A stretch of 64,000 nt of DNA, taken from positions 310,001 through 374,000 of the forward strand of contig NZ_JAASAD010000002.1 in assembly GCF_012726175.1 (NCBI RefSeq), read 5' to 3'. Source of the DNA: Micromonospora sp. HNM0581 (lineage in GTDB: Bacteria; Actinomycetota; Actinomycetes; Mycobacteriales; Micromonosporaceae). Of this stretch, positions 63,392-64,000 are shown piece after piece. How positions within the stretch are numbered: position 1 is the stretch's first letter; the number at the start of each line of letters is the position of its first letter. The notes below the pieces were generated by a model, which was given only the letters and a program-made list of their open reading frames with translations, ran no database searches and was not told where the DNA came from. The position numbers and the translations under genes are program-made.

Positions 63392-64000
63392 ATGCGGCAC
63401 GGTGTTGCACGTTTCGTCACGGGCTTCCTGGCCCTGCCGGTCGGGCTGTACCTCTTCTACGTGGTGTGGCCCTTCCTTCAGGCTGCCGGCTATTCGCTCA
63501 CCGACTGGGGTGGCTATTCCGACCGGCAGCAGTTCGTCGGCCTGGACAACTACCTCCGGCTGTTCACCGACGAGCTGATCAGGAAGGCGTTCTGGCACAA
63601 CGTCTTCTTCCTGATCACCGTGCCGCTGTTCACCATCGCGCTGGCCTTGTTCCTCGCGTTCCTGCTCAACGTGGGCGGACGCGAGGACAAGGCCGGCATC
63701 CGGGGCGTGTTCGGCTCCGGCCTCTACAAAGTGATCTTCTTCTTCCCGCAGGTGCTGTCCCTGGTCGTCATCGCCGTGATGTGGCAGCAGATCTACCGCG
63801 CCGACGGGCAAGGGCTGATCAATGGCGTACTGATGGGGATCGGGCTGGTCGACGAAGACGACCCGATCACCTTCATGTACGACCCGGAACCGTTCCTCGG
63901 CGTCCCGGCGGTGCTCTGGTGGCTGCTTCTGATCGCGGTCTGGAGCGGCGCCGGCTTCTACATGGTGCTCTTCTCGGCGGCGATGCAGTCGATCCCGAAG
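63392..64000 (+). CDS. ngcF: ABC transporter permease, NgcF/MalF-like, cut by window edge
   Basis: 203 residues visible from ATG 63392; the gene continues beyond 64000. I translated it directly: MRHGVARFVTGFLALPVGLY with a transmembrane helix at about 8-27, then VVWPFLQAAGYSLTDWGG and DNYLRLFTDELI. Helices at about 70-92 and 112-134 follow, with EDKAGIRGVFGSGLY between them. The layout is that of the first permease of a sugar ABC importer (MalF type). It directly follows the NgcE-like gene by 23 bases, so it is the partner channel subunit. Confidence 0.85.
   Translation, partial: MRHGVARFVTGFLALPVGLYLFYVVWPFLQAAGYSLTDWGGYSDRQQFVGLDNYLRLFTDELIRKAFWHNVFFLITVPLFTIALALFLAFLLNVGGREDKAGIRGVFGSGLYKVIFFFPQVLSLVVIAVMWQQIYRADGQGLINGVLMGIGLVDEDDPITFMYDPEPFLGVPAVLWWLLLIAVWSGAGFYMVLFSAAMQSIPK

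Overview
The window is very GC-rich, with GTG starts, 4-bp start/stop overlaps and an actinobacterial gene set (conservon genes, PucR, DUF3097, DUF2630, mabA-inhA-hemH order, MurL/MurD2). The best fit is a chromosome of the Micromonosporaceae (Micromonospora or a close relative). This is inferred from gene content, not from a marker gene. No rRNA, tRNA, CRISPR array, prophage or intact insertion sequence was recognised. The only mobile-element trace is a decayed Tn3-family transposase.

Layout. 0-10 kb: a truncated DUF692 (MNIO) enzyme with its Gly/Cys-tailed TIGR04222 membrane partner, an AcnR-type repressor, a HAD hydrolase, a RIO kinase, a conservon lacking its kinase (cvnBCD), and aconitase carrying a motif that also precedes acnR. 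10-20 kb: an exported or surface-protein region with a C39 peptidase, three beta-helix proteins, two membrane-anchored proteins with CBM2-like tails, a permuted papain-like protein and the Tn3 relic. Two of the beta-helix genes are paralogues with promoters conserved at identical spacing. 20-31 kb: aminopeptidase P, asparagine synthase, a chitin/cellulose-active LPMO, a sugar kinase, an MBL hydrolase/thioesterase pair, a PAP2 membrane enzyme and two PH-domain membrane proteins preceded by a tandem array of overlapping minicistrons.

31-47 kb: a MoxR/DUF58/VWA operon, the fatty-acid/heme operon fabG-fabI-hemH, a NagD-like phosphatase, DUF3097, an AI-2E family transporter, NfeD plus a band-7 protein, and a bifunctional penicillin-binding protein. 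47-60 kb: a pyruvate-oxidase-like enzyme next to an ArsR/VOC pair with a clear promoter and operator, a SpoU methyltransferase, PucR, the divergent murL/murD2 genes of the L-glutamate route to peptidoglycan, and an aminotransferase/methylmalonate-semialdehyde dehydrogenase pair probably for pyrimidine or beta-amino-acid breakdown. 60-64 kb: an RpiR regulator leads into an NgcEF-like sugar ABC transporter cut by the window edge.

Recurring themes are cell envelope and surface biology, chitin/GlcNAc use (LPMO, NgcEF-like importer, RpiR) and central metabolism. The most noteworthy items are the MNIO-TIGR04222 pair, the GTGA-coupled minicistron repeat, the duplicated beta-helix promoter module, the proposed AcnR operators, and the mirrored start site at 12,624-12,642.
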